Position numbers and translations under genes: made by a program | Part shown: positions 20,192-29,455 of the stretch, one piece after another | Layout of the letters: every line of letters starts with the position of its first letter | Position numbering within the stretch: the first letter of the stretch is position 1 | Notes under the pieces: model-generated | Databases searched by the model: none | What the model saw: the letters and a program-made list of their open reading frames with translations, nothing else | Told to the model about the DNA's origin: nothing | Assembly (NCBI RefSeq): GCF_026262505.1 | Contig: NC_067204.1 | Coordinates: 9,395,797 to 9,459,796, forward strand | Direction: 5' to 3' | Length of the DNA: 64,000 bases | Source of the DNA: Trichomonas vaginalis G3 | Taxonomy: Eukaryota > Parabasalia > Trichomonadida > Trichomonadidae

Positions 20192-20341
20192 ATGGTTCTG
20201 GATGTAAATTCTAACACGTTTACTATAGAAATTCCTATGGATGAGTTTAATCCTTATGATTTCGATAATTTTATTTTTTTCAAAATTAATCAAGGTCATT
20301 TGGCTTTAATATTTGGAATTCTTCATTTTTATCATAAATGA
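20192..20341 (+). CDS. Small host ORF or gene remnant beside P1, 49 aa
   Basis: 49 codons, MVLDVNSNTFTIEIPMDEFN then a hydrophobic LALIFGILHF end. It starts 15 bp beyond the P1 duplication. It could be the 5' end of a decayed host gene of the short-leader type. No family recognised; the rest of 20342-20480 is featureless AT-rich sequence. Confidence 0.25.
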   Translation: MVLDVNSNTFTIEIPMDEFNPYDFDNFIFFKINQGHLALIFGILHFYHK

Positions 20342-20502
20342 TATATAAATATAATTATGTTGTACCTTATTGTTTTTTCTGTTATAAAATCAATTTAAGG
20401 TTATTTTAATTTGAGCGAATTGAAATTATTGATCTAGTCCTTCTAAATAATATTCTATCAAAAATAAATTTTTCAATAATCATTCAAAAAGAAATTTCAG
20501 AA

Positions 20503-21117
20503 ATGGCTGAGAAAAGCATCAAAGCTGTCGTTGTAGGCGATGGTGCCGTTGGAAAAACATGTTTATGCATTTCTTATACACAAAATAAATTCCCGGATGG
20601 TTATGTACCAACAGTTTTCGATAATTATAATACAAAATTAGAAGTTGATAAGACAGTTATAGATTTAAACCTTTGGGATGTTTCAGGACAGGAAGATTAT
20701 GAAAGAATAAGACCTGTGGCATATCCAAACGCAAATGCTTTCATGATGTGTTTTTCGCTAGTAAATCCTACAAACTTGGAAAACATTGAAAACAAATGGA
20801 TGTCGGAAATTAGAAACTTCTGTCCAGAAGCTCCATTTGTATTAATTGGAACCAAATCAGATCTCAGAGATGACTGGGAAAATATACTAACCGAGCAAAA
20901 GGATCCGAATGGAAGACCAATTACTTGGGCAGAGGGTGATGCCTTTGCCAAGAAGATAGGTGCTGCTAAATATATTGAATGCTCTGCAAAAATGGCAAAA
21001 AATATTCAAGAAGTATTTGAAGAAACAGTTAGAATCGCGCTAAATCCACCAGCACCACCAAAGAAGGCTGAAGAACCAACACAAGAAGCAGAAGGAAAGT
21101 GCTGCCGTATTATGTAA
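20503..21117 (+). CDS. Rac/Rho-family small GTPase
   Basis: 204 residues with every GTPase box: P-loop GDGAVGKT (12-19), switch I YVPTVFDNY, switch II WDVSGQEDYERIRP, base-binding GTKSDLRDD and ECSAKM, polybasic-free tail and a prenylation end CCRIM (CaaX). The WDVSGQ variant replaces the usual DTAGQ. A Rho-type insert (TEQKDPNGRPITWAEGD) follows TKSD. It acts as a membrane-anchored switch for actin and signalling. A TCATTC initiator-like sequence is at 20480-20485, 18-20 nt before the ATG. It is a host gene and intact. Confidence 0.95.
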   Translation: MAEKSIKAVVVGDGAVGKTCLCISYTQNKFPDGYVPTVFDNYNTKLEVDKTVIDLNLWDVSGQEDYERIRPVAYPNANAFMMCFSLVNPTNLENIENKWMSEIRNFCPEAPFVLIGTKSDLRDDWENILTEQKDPNGRPITWAEGDAFAKKIGAAKYIECSAKMAKNIQEVFEETVRIALNPPAPPKKAEEPTQEAEGKCCRIM

Positions 21118-21507
21118 TTATTATACCAATTAAACTATTTCATTTCTACCTTATTGATAATCTAATACTAATTTACATCCATCAGAATGAACGCTTGATT
21201 CCATTCTATGAATAACGGAATCCAATAATTTTACTCAGTATTTTATTAATGTTTGCTTAATGAATACATTTTAATGCTTGAATATTCATCAAAAATAAAT
21301 TCCAATTAGGAAAATGTCTTATCTTATTCTTACTCTTGATTTGATTATATCATTTAGCTCAAGACAGTATCAATACAAGCATGTTTTTTATTTGTAACGA
21401 ATTATTAGTAAAATAACTCTGATTTCTGAAAATTTTGAATCAAATATCTTTGAATCATGATATTGATGAAAAGATAATATGAAAATTTTGAATAATATCA
21501 TAAAATA
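21118..21507. other. Intergenic spacer
   Basis: AT-rich, with no gene or repeat that I can support between the GTPase and the exosome gene. Confidence 0.6.
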
Positions 21508-21564
21508 ATGTATCAGAAACAACATTTTAAAGTTTTGCTAAAGAGGTCAAAAATTTTTTCAAAA

Positions 21565-22353
21565 ATGGAAGCTTTGAATCATCTTGATTTTCTCAAAGAT
21601 TCCTTATTAAAGGAACATAGTAGAAATGATGGTCGTTCTTTTAATGATTCAAGACCCATTCGTATTACCGAGAAATGCTTTAAAGACGGCCAATCTTCTT
21701 CATTAATTTCACTCGGCAAAACAATTATTGCAACCAAAATAGTAGCAACACCACAACCAATTGCTCCTTCATTCAATGTCGTTATTAATAGATCTGCTGT
21801 TTCATTAGTTTCAGGAAAAGGCGCTGTTGATCAGACACTTAGTGCATTTATTACTGTTTTAGTGAATAAATTACTTCCTATGAGTGAGTTAGAAATAGCT
21901 CGTCCAGATCCTCACAATCCATTTCATTCTAATATTAAGATTTGGGGCTGGAACCTCAAATTCTACCAAACAATTATTAGCGATGACGGTGGTGTTGAAG
22001 TTGCATCTGTTTTGGGCATTCAAAATACATTGCAAACGTTGGAATTACCTAATTATAACTTAGATGATGAAGCCAAGCTTGTTGACGCTGGAACATCACA
22101 TAAAATCAACATATTATCACTTTACGCAAAGAATTTCTCAATTCTTACAGATGATTGCGATCCAGATAATGATGATGTGAATAAAATCATTCTCGTTGAT
22201 CCTACATCAGATGAAGAGAAAATTGCTTTTGGATGTTGCACAGCTGTGTACTCAAATGAAGAAAAACCAAAATTATTAGTTTTCAATACCACAGGAAAGT
22301 TCGCAATTACAGAAAAGCGTCTTGACTATATTAGTAGAGTCTCTACAAGATAA
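21565..22353 (+). CDS. Exosome RNase PH-fold subunit, Rrp43-like
   Basis: 262 residues from MEALNHLDFLKDSLLKEHSR. An in-frame ATG at 21508 would add 19 residues, but the alignment with exosome subunits (FLK..L, NDGRSFNDSRPI) favours 21565. The sequence shows SSLISLGKTIIATKIVA, matching the LG.T.V.. core of RNase PH folds, and the second half LTDDCDPDNDD / DPTSDEEKIAFGCCTAVYS. It lacks the basic phosphate-binding pattern of active phosphorolytic subunits, as in eukaryotic Rrp43/Rrp42/Rrp45 ring proteins. Role: structural part of the RNA exosome. Rrp43 (EXOSC8) is preferred over Rrp42 or Rrp45 on the N-terminus. Confidence 0.75.
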   Translation: MEALNHLDFLKDSLLKEHSRNDGRSFNDSRPIRITEKCFKDGQSSSLISLGKTIIATKIVATPQPIAPSFNVVINRSAVSLVSGKGAVDQTLSAFITVLVNKLLPMSELEIARPDPHNPFHSNIKIWGWNLKFYQTIISDDGGVEVASVLGIQNTLQTLELPNYNLDDEAKLVDAGTSHKINILSLYAKNFSILTDDCDPDNDDVNKIILVDPTSDEEKIAFGCCTAVYSNEEKPKLLVFNTTGKFAITEKRLDYISRVSTR

Positions 22354-22603
22354 ATAAAGATTATTATTTTTTAATTACAAAATTATATTTATTTTTTTAT
22401 TTAATTAAAAACAAATTCATGGTTAAGAACATAATTGTTTCTTTTTGTTGTCTTATTTTCTTTATTATATCGTTAAACCAAACATTTTAGGCGAAAGATT
22501 AATTCAATATTGAGCAATTTCAATGATAGATCAATAATGAACATTGTTTCGAAGAATAAGAATCTATTTTATTATAAGTAACATTTAAATAATACAAACA
22601 AAT

Positions 22604-24139
22604 TTATGTTTTACATCCGATAAATATTGCGACAAGTATTGAAATCAAGGACAATATTGCCATTATAATAAACAATCTAACATCACTTTTTGTTGTCTTA
22701 TATTCTTTATTTGTTATTGTAGCTAGAGGATAAATATTTGATGTAAGTTGGTATTCAAAACATGAATATTCATCTATAACATCGCATGTCAAATTGATTC
22801 CATCGCCTAAGCTAAAATATTTGTATGTTGGTGCAATTTTGAGAAAAAGAGTCATAATATCCACCTTCGAACAATCCATGTATTTAGTGCAGAAAAATGG
22901 ATATTTATTGCCAAAATATATTGAAGCATTTTCATCTAAATCCTTTGGATTAATCTGAAATCTTGAAGGGGATGAGTTTTTATCTTCTGAATAAATTTTT
23001 GTGTATTCTTTATAATTAATTTTTGCAACTATTTTAGGAAAGGATGTATTGATTAGTTTTATAATGGTTACCTTATTAGTTTGTACTTCACTCGCATTAT
23101 AATTATTATTTATAATGGTGTAATCACCACCTTGGAAAAACAAACTTTTTACGTCAACATGGATTTGTTTAACTGTGTTATTAATGTTTTGGAAAAGGTT
23201 CATTTTTGAGTTCGCATATAAATTTAAAATATCTAATCTAATGTGTGCTTTCGATGTGATGTTTAATGTAGCACCACTTTGGATACTTATCTTATCAAAA
23301 TTAAATTTTGTTCTATTATCTGTAAAATCTAAAGTAACAGAAGAATCTTTAGAAAATGCAAGTCTAGAACGCTGTGGAAAATCAGTGATTACTCCATCAA
23401 AATTTCCTTTTATGTATAATAGTAGATCAGAGCTTTCATTTGGATTAAATTTATATCCTTTAGAGCTATTGAAATAAATAAAATACTCAATTTTGACTCC
23501 TTGAATTGAAGAAATTGAAATTACTTGATCAGTAGTTAAATAAAAATTTTGGGAACTAATAGGTTTATAAATTAGCACTTCTGAACCCTGGTAAATATAT
23601 GTAGCATTCATTGAACTGTTTGTGTCAAAATATATTTTATTGAAACTACCATTTAGATAAATTTGACCGAAATTAAATTGAAGAACGTAATTGTAGGAAT
23701 AAGAATCTGTGTAACATCGTGACTTCAATAATTGAAGTTCTTTATTTTCATATATAATTGAGTTAATAAACTTTAAAATAATCTGATAATTTTTGATATT
23801 AGGGTCCAAGACATTGAAATTAACTTTAATATTTTCGAATGCCATATCACATGCATTATTTACATCAATACTTAGTGAAATACTTGGTTTCTCTAATAAT
23901 GAATCGGATTTTAAAAATGTGAGCATTTTCTTGTTCTCACCGATATATAATGGGTTTTCTAAAAAGTTTGGTATAGATTTGCAAAATAGAACCCTTGCTT
24001 CTGTATCATTGAATAATGAATCCAAATTTGCAAAATTGCTTTCATTAAATGTCAGGTAATCTTGAGGACACTGATCGGTATTTCCATCGTAGCATAAAAG
24101 AGCAGTTTGTCGCGTGAAAACACAAAATATTAAAATCAT
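22604..24139 (-). CDS. Secreted type I membrane protein, 511 aa
   Basis: Start ATG at 24139 (MILIFCVFTRQTALLCYDG) gives a signal peptide of about 15 residues. The ectodomain (~470 residues) is beta-rich with many N-x-S/T sites (NES, NGS, NSS, NAT, NIT) and Cys pairs near both ends. A single membrane helix LFIIMAILSLISILVAIFIG ends the protein with only CKT in the cytosol. A TCACTTTTTT initiator lies at 24154-24163. This layout is common for trichomonad surface proteins; I do not recognise the family. Confidence 0.75.
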   Translation of the reverse strand: MILIFCVFTRQTALLCYDGNTDQCPQDYLTFNESNFANLDSLFNDTEARVLFCKSIPNFLENPLYIGENKKMLTFLKSDSLLEKPSISLSIDVNNACDMAFENIKVNFNVLDPNIKNYQIILKFINSIIYENKELQLLKSRCYTDSYSYNYVLQFNFGQIYLNGSFNKIYFDTNSSMNATYIYQGSEVLIYKPISSQNFYLTTDQVISISSIQGVKIEYFIYFNSSKGYKFNPNESSDLLLYIKGNFDGVITDFPQRSRLAFSKDSSVTLDFTDNRTKFNFDKISIQSGATLNITSKAHIRLDILNLYANSKMNLFQNINNTVKQIHVDVKSLFFQGGDYTIINNNYNASEVQTNKVTIIKLINTSFPKIVAKINYKEYTKIYSEDKNSSPSRFQINPKDLDENASIYFGNKYPFFCTKYMDCSKVDIMTLFLKIAPTYKYFSLGDGINLTCDVIDEYSCFEYQLTSNIYPLATITNKEYKTTKSDVRLFIIMAILSLISILVAIFIGCKT

Positions 24140-24153
24140 CACTTAAAAAGATC

Positions 24154-24163
24154 AAAAAAGTGA
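24154..24163 (-). promoter_or_regulatory. Inr-type initiator of the type I membrane protein gene
   Basis: TCACTTTTTT on the minus strand, about 22 nt before the ATG at 24139, matching TCAYTWYT. Confidence 0.55.
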
Positions 24164-24509
24164 CATATGTCATATTATTCAATTCTGATCAGGTTTTTTG
24201 AATTTAAGGTTTATAGCTTCAGAGTTAATTAAGTACTTGGATTGTTACCAACTTTTATTGAAATTATCCTTAATTATATGAAATTTGAATAAAATGAGTA
24301 AGTTCAAATAGTTTTCAAAAGATAATATAACGCATACACTAACACCAAGCAATGTTAACGCTGAATTGTTATTGCATTATTTGAATAAAATTAACAAACA
24401 TTATTTATTGAAAAAAATATCATAAAATTCTAGAAAAAGATAGATTTAAAAACAAATATATTGAAAAGAATTCATAATAAAAAAATATAAAATATAAAAT
24501 AGATCAAAT
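24164..24509. other. Intergenic spacer
   Basis: AT-rich spacer between two minus-strand genes; nothing further seen. Confidence 0.6.
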
Positions 24510-25547
24510 TTATTCTTCAACAGGTAAATCATCGATTTCATTTGGAATCTCACCACCCTCTCCAAGTTGGCCCCATTCAGAATATTGGAACCAAGGAAGT
24601 TTAATAATTCTGTTTCCAAGAAGAGTAGCGCAGCAATAGAGTATAAGGGCAACTATTTGGAGAGGTCCATCAGCAGAAGTGAAGAGTGTTTCGTCGCTTG
24701 CAAGTAAAGAAAATATGATAAATGCTCCAATCGAGCCAATAATATCAGAAACAACATATGGTAATGAATCCTTTGCATTTGAAAGTAATAGTGTTGTTTG
24801 TTGTGATAAATAAGATGTAAAAATAATGATGGCTGTTCCTAAAGCAATTCTAGGAGTAGTGAAAATCATAATTACTGCATCATATGCATTTTCAAGGGCT
24901 CCACCAGAAAGACTACTGACATCAGAGCCTGGAATTAAGTAAACAATAGGAAATACTAAAAATAATATAAAAATTGTTGACCAAATGCCTTCAAGACCTA
25001 ATAAAGTAGATGGTTCAATGTCGTATTTTTGTAGTAACTTGCTTTCTGCATAAATTTGTCCGAGTTTAAACAACATTGAGATTAAAGCTAAAAATGGATA
25101 GATTATTGATCCTATATGAGATACAAATGCTAGTATCAATGATATTGAGGCGATTCCTATAACTAAATATTGGTATGAGCGAGGTTTTTTGAATGTTAAA
25201 ATTAATGGTATAAAAATCATGCATATTTGACGTATGACAAAGGATACAAATGCTTGTCCATTCACAACTGCATAATTAAATAGAAGGAGAAACATTGCTG
25301 ATAGTACAGATGGGATCAAAAACACGATTGCAGTTCTCAGCGGACAATTTGGCTTTTGAATTGTACTTATTATTGATGTTCCTATTGAAATCAAAAATGA
25401 AATCGTAAATGGTTTTGAAAATGGTCGATATCTGAAGCTTGGAAGATCCGATTTAACTGTACTGATTAATTTCACTATAACATCACATGCTATAGCCGTT
25501 AGGGCTGACAAAATTGCGATGTATCGTAAATCTAGATTATCTATCAT
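24510..25547 (-). CDS. SLC35F6-like drug/metabolite-superfamily transporter
   Basis: 345 residues with about ten hydrophobic segments, the drug/metabolite transporter fold. The segment KLLQKYDIEPSTLLGLEGIWSTIFILFL corresponds to the H..P...G.EG.FG.. signature of SLC35F6 proteins, and the paired charged loop with ESKLLQKY precedes it. Relatives are lysosomal or mitochondrial nucleotide-sugar-like carriers; the substrate here is unknown. The C-terminal tail is acidic (GGEIPNEIDDLPVEE). Odd: a nonautonomous DNA element begins 3 bases before the ATG, so its native promoter has been displaced by about 1 kb. Confidence 0.78.
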   Translation of the reverse strand: MIDNLDLRYIAILSALTAIACDVIVKLISTVKSDLPSFRYRPFSKPFTISFLISIGTSIISTIQKPNCPLRTAIVFLIPSVLSAMFLLLFNYAVVNGQAFVSFVIRQICMIFIPLILTFKKPRSYQYLVIGIASISLILAFVSHIGSIIYPFLALISMLFKLGQIYAESKLLQKYDIEPSTLLGLEGIWSTIFILFLVFPIVYLIPGSDVSSLSGGALENAYDAVIMIFTTPRIALGTAIIIFTSYLSQQTTLLLSNAKDSLPYVVSDIIGSIGAFIIFSLLASDETLFTSADGPLQIVALILYCCATLLGNRIIKLPWFQYSEWGQLGEGGEIPNEIDDLPVEE

Positions 25548-25550
25548 CTA

Positions 25551-26595
25551 TTAAGGGTGCCCCGCATGTACGTTTATTTGAGAGGAGGAGGATTACCCTC
25601 TCAATTTTGAAAGCTTCGTTAACTTAATATCTCGATGAATATTGGATTAAAATTGAATTTGCCCATACCAATATATCTGATACAATATCCTTAAGTTTTA
25701 CTAAAAAGAATTTTTTAAAATCCCTGCAGATTCGGGATTTTTAAATTTTTTGATTTTTTTCGAAAATTTTTCGGAAAAAAAATATTTTCAGAAGAGCCTT
25801 AACGGCTAAGTTTTATGTTTAATGTTGAGTATCAAAAAGAATGGGCATCTGATATAGCCATCATATACCAGAAGCAAATAAAAATTCTGACTTTTTAAGC
25901 ATAAAAAATGAAATTTGATTTTTTGCAAAAAACAGGCCACCTGGATGTACGTTTATTTGAGAGGAGGAGGATTAAATTTTTGAAAGCAGTAAAATTTGTA
26001 AATATGCTAGTTATATAATAATATGCATTATTTTAAAAAATAAAATTAAAGCACGTTAAAATCTTTTTTGATGAATTTTTTACAAAAGCTACTCAGGATA
26101 ATGCAAGATATGAGTAGTTAAACATAAATTTCAAATCAGATTTTACTTATAATAAATATTTTAAATTTCCGAAAATTAAGTTCAGATCTACTCTATACGT
26201 AGTAAATACTAAATAAGGTGCCAAAAACCTATTAAACAGTATCAAAACTATCAAGATTGTAATGTTTTTGAAGAAAAATTTATAGAATTATGGACTTCAA
26301 ACAGATATTATGTAAATAAAAATAATATAATGAATTTATTTATTCGTATAATAGCAGTAATAAGTCGATTATTCACTTCTACTTCTGAGATTTGAATTTA
26401 ATTTCGACAGAAAAAGAGATTCAAGAGGAAAATACTAGGGGATACAAACAGCCACCATGACAGGATTATTATGGAGCCAAGTTGTATTTTTTGATATTTT
26501 TAGAGTTTTCCTACCTATTTAGGTACCAAGTTATTGCTTAAAAATTAAGGTTCTAAATTCTGAAGTTTACATGATCCTCCCGGGCGCACCCTTAA
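25551..26595. mobile_element. TTAA-bounded nonautonomous DNA transposon (~1.04 kb)
   Basis: The left end reads TTAAGGGTGCCCC (25551) and the right end GGGCGCACCCTTAA (to 26595), an imperfect ~13-bp TIR flanked on both sides by TTAA. TTAA duplications with GGG/CCC termini are typical of piggyBac-type insertion. No coding capacity. A perfect 30-bp direct repeat occurs inside at 25566-25595 and 25945-25974. The element separates the transporter from whatever lay upstream. Confidence 0.55.
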
Positions 26596-26722
26596 AAAAT
26601 AAAAGAAATTTCGCAAAAATAAAATAATGTTTGATTTTACAGTTTTTTTAAGTGAGGATAAAGTAGATTACAGTTATTAGATCATTCACATTTTTAAACC
26701 TTTGATTTTCTTTTTCTGAAAC

Positions 26723-26732
26723 TCACTTTTTT
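26723..26732 (+). promoter_or_regulatory. Inr-type initiator of the PAP2 gene
   Basis: TCACTTTTTT, 20 nt from presumed +1 A (26725) to the ATG at 26745. Confidence 0.6.
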
Positions 26733-26744
26733 TAGTAATTCAAA

Positions 26745-27506
26745 ATGGGGAAATTTTTAGAGAAATTAGACATAGTTGAACTTTTCTGTATGATCGCATG
26801 CGTTGCTGCATGGGTTGGTTTTTCATTTTTAACACCAAATCATCTCTATTTACCACCACAAAACGCAGAATATAATTATCCTTACAAATCACGTGAAATA
26901 ATACCAGTTGTTGTATTAGAAATCATAACATTTCCTGGTGTATGGCTATTCTTCATCATGTTTTATTTTATTCAAAAGAAATTAACGAAAATTTTTAAGC
27001 AATTCAACATTTTCCCACTTATATGGACACACATTTCGACAGTATCAATAACCAATTCTGTTGTCTTAATATTACAGAATTTTGTTGGAAGAGCCGGTGT
27101 AGATTTTTATTCTCGTTGCGGAGCATCAGCAACACCTGACACATGCACATTTCTTGATAAAAATACACTCCATGACCTTCTTAGATCATTTCCTTCAACT
27201 CACGCCGCTTCTGCAATGTCAAGTTATCTATTTTTCACATTATACCTTCAAAAACTAATTAAATACAAGTCCACTCCACTTACAATTCTCGAATTCCTCC
27301 CAGTTTTCGTTGGATTGTGGATTGGCGCTACAAGAATTACAGATTACAAGGCACATCCATGCGACGTTGTTGCTGGATACGTAATTGGAACACTGATTAC
27401 CCTTGTTTTCTGGAAAACATCAAAACATGTTGTTTTCAAAGTTATTAACTCTGATGACGATGAAAATAATGAAAAGCATGAAGTTGAGCAATCACTTGTT
27501 AGCTAA
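26745..27506 (+). CDS. PAP2-family lipid phosphate phosphatase
   Basis: 253 residues, about six membrane helices. The three phosphatase motifs are present in order: a diverged motif 1 LQNFVGRAGVDFYSRC (about 107-121), motif 2 RSFPSTHAASAMS (about 147-159), and motif 3 GATRITDYKAHPCDVVAGY (about 193-211) with the catalytic His. It would dephosphorylate phosphatidic acid or other lipid phosphates on membranes. Motif 1 lacks the usual RP pair. The tail is acidic. Intact host gene with its own initiator. Confidence 0.88.
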   Translation: MGKFLEKLDIVELFCMIACVAAWVGFSFLTPNHLYLPPQNAEYNYPYKSREIIPVVVLEIITFPGVWLFFIMFYFIQKKLTKIFKQFNIFPLIWTHISTVSITNSVVLILQNFVGRAGVDFYSRCGASATPDTCTFLDKNTLHDLLRSFPSTHAASAMSSYLFFTLYLQKLIKYKSTPLTILEFLPVFVGLWIGATRITDYKAHPCDVVAGYVIGTLITLVFWKTSKHVVFKVINSDDDENNEKHEVEQSLVS

Positions 27507-28882
27507 ATTACACACTCATGCTATTTTATGTTTAAAAAATAATAAAATATTACTTTCCTTTCATATTTAAATATTTATCATAATTCTATGAACATTCCTC
27601 TAAATCTTGAGATAAGATCATTATTTGAGTATATTATTAGATAATATTTTATTTTTCCTGATTACATGAGAGTAGGTGCCAAAAGTGCTTACTCTTAAAC
27701 AACCGTCGGATTTCCGGGTGAAATCGTGACACACTTTCGTCTTTCGTAGGCAGTGGTGGTTGTTACAAAAGGTAACTTCGAATGTAGCGTGAAATCTGCA
27801 AAAAAAATTCTGAAATTTGAATGGAGAACACAAAAATTGAATAGTTTACGTCAATAAAAAAGAGAAAAATGAAGCCAATGTGTCTCGAACCTAGGACTTA
27901 GAGCAGCAATCCCACTGTTTATCCCATTACATATTACACTACATGCATCTCTCGCCTCAGTGAATGAGATCAACTATATGATAACTTTTTCCCCATTATA
28001 TTCTTGTGGAAAAGTGACAAATAGCAACTTTGACCCTCTCTCGATTACATGATAATTCAATTGACTTGCTTGTAAATTTAACTTGCATACATGTAAAATC
28101 ACCATATATAACTATTTTTGGCAGATAGCAACTGAATTCTTGATATTTCACTTAAAGATATGAGCTCTCAATTTTCGACCCCCAATATACGTTTATTTTA
28201 GTTTCGGCATATTAACATGAATCAAGAGCCAAACCCTTAAAGACGTGTCCTCTAGTTTTGCCAACTCTTTCATATATTGTAACTATTTTCAGGAAAAATC
28301 CCCTCTAGTGCACTTAAATTGGGTGAGTTAGCACCAAACAAGCCATAAGTTAAAGATCTGAACTTGCTCCAGACAATGTATCACTTTAGTTATGAATGCA
28401 CCAGAAATCCGTCCCAAACTCATACATTTCTACGCTAATCACGATAATAAATATACTATTTTGTACTTTTTACAATAAATCTCTCTTTGTTACACTACAA
28501 AATCAATGTGCATTTCGTTGCACCAGTTTTGAATCTTGTTAAATAATGATTTTTGTTACTTTCATGATACAGTCCCATTTAGTAAACGGATTATTTACAA
28601 AATAAAAATAAAAAATATATTTTTTATTTACGATTTTTTATATTTGGATTTTTAAGGCATAATTTAGAAAATATTAATAATTTAATCGATTTGATATTAA
28701 GAAAGACATTTAAAATTCATAAAAGATCCAAATAATTTCATATCCAAAGTTATTAATATTTGAAGATTTGAGGAAAGAAAAGGAGAAATATTGCATATGA
28801 AATGTTTTCAAAAAATACATCAGAAATTGTAAAAGAATTTTAATAATTAATAAGATTTGGATGGGTTAAAATTTGTGATGAA
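27507..28882. other. Gene-free stretch
   Basis: About 1.4 kb without a convincing gene. It holds a tRNA-like segment at 27868-27960. The rest is AT-rich and featureless to me. Confidence 0.6.
27868..27960 (-). ncRNA. tRNA-like segment (pseudo-tRNA or SINE head)
   Basis: On the minus strand an A-box-like TAGTGTAAT...GG (about 27922-27945) and a B-box core GGTTCGAGA (about 27883-27892) are spaced as in a tRNA gene and followed by a T-rich tract after TTCATTTTTCTCTTTTTT. The acceptor and T stems do not pair well, so it is not a normal tRNA. A tRNA-derived repeat or decayed tRNA gene is possible. Confidence 0.3.
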
Positions 28883-29194
28883 ACCACCCGATGCTAACTC
28901 ACGCCACACATACACAGAAGCATTCTATCACACAACCACCCGATGCTAACTCACGCCACACATACACAGAAGCATTCTATCACGCAACCACCCGATGCTA
29001 ACTCACGCCACACATACACAGAAGCATTCTATCACGCAACCACCCGATGCTAACTCACGCCACACATACACAGAAGCATTCTATCACGAATCCACCCGAT
29101 GCTAACTCACGCCACACATACACAGAAGCATTCTATCACGCAACCACCCGATGCTAACTCACGCCACACATACACAGAAGCATTCTATCACGAA
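28883..29194. repeat. 52-bp minisatellite, six copies
   Basis: Six head-to-tail units of 52 bp starting CCACCCGATGCTAACTCACG, nearly identical, at 28883, 28935, 28987, 29039, 29091 and 29143. Confidence 0.92.
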
Positions 29195-29360
29195 TCCACC
29201 CAATTTGACATTAATTTTTATTAATCTTATTTTCATTACTATATGCAACCAACCAAATTGACATTAATTTTTATTAATATATTTTTCATTACTATATGCA
29301 ACCACCCAATTTGACATTAATATTCATAAATATATTTATCAAACTTATATGCACCCAACG
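29195..29360. repeat. ~55-bp AT-rich repeat, about three copies
   Basis: Units of the type CACCCAATTTGACATTAATT...CATTACTATATGCAAC follow the 52-bp array. Related sequence, inverted, flanks P2 on both sides (34715-34756 and 59671-59760). Confidence 0.75.
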
Positions 29361-29455
29361 AATTTTCAAATTCCTATCAACCACTTCTTTATTTTTATAT
29401 TTTACAATTCTTTTATATACAAATTTAATACAAAGTTTTTATTCACTCATCATCT

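Noticed and set aside
27868-27960. Functional tRNA gene
   Set aside because: Acceptor and T stems do not pair; retained only as a tRNA-like segment.
28883-29194. CRISPR-like array
   Set aside because: The units are contiguous with no variable spacers and the DNA is eukaryotic.
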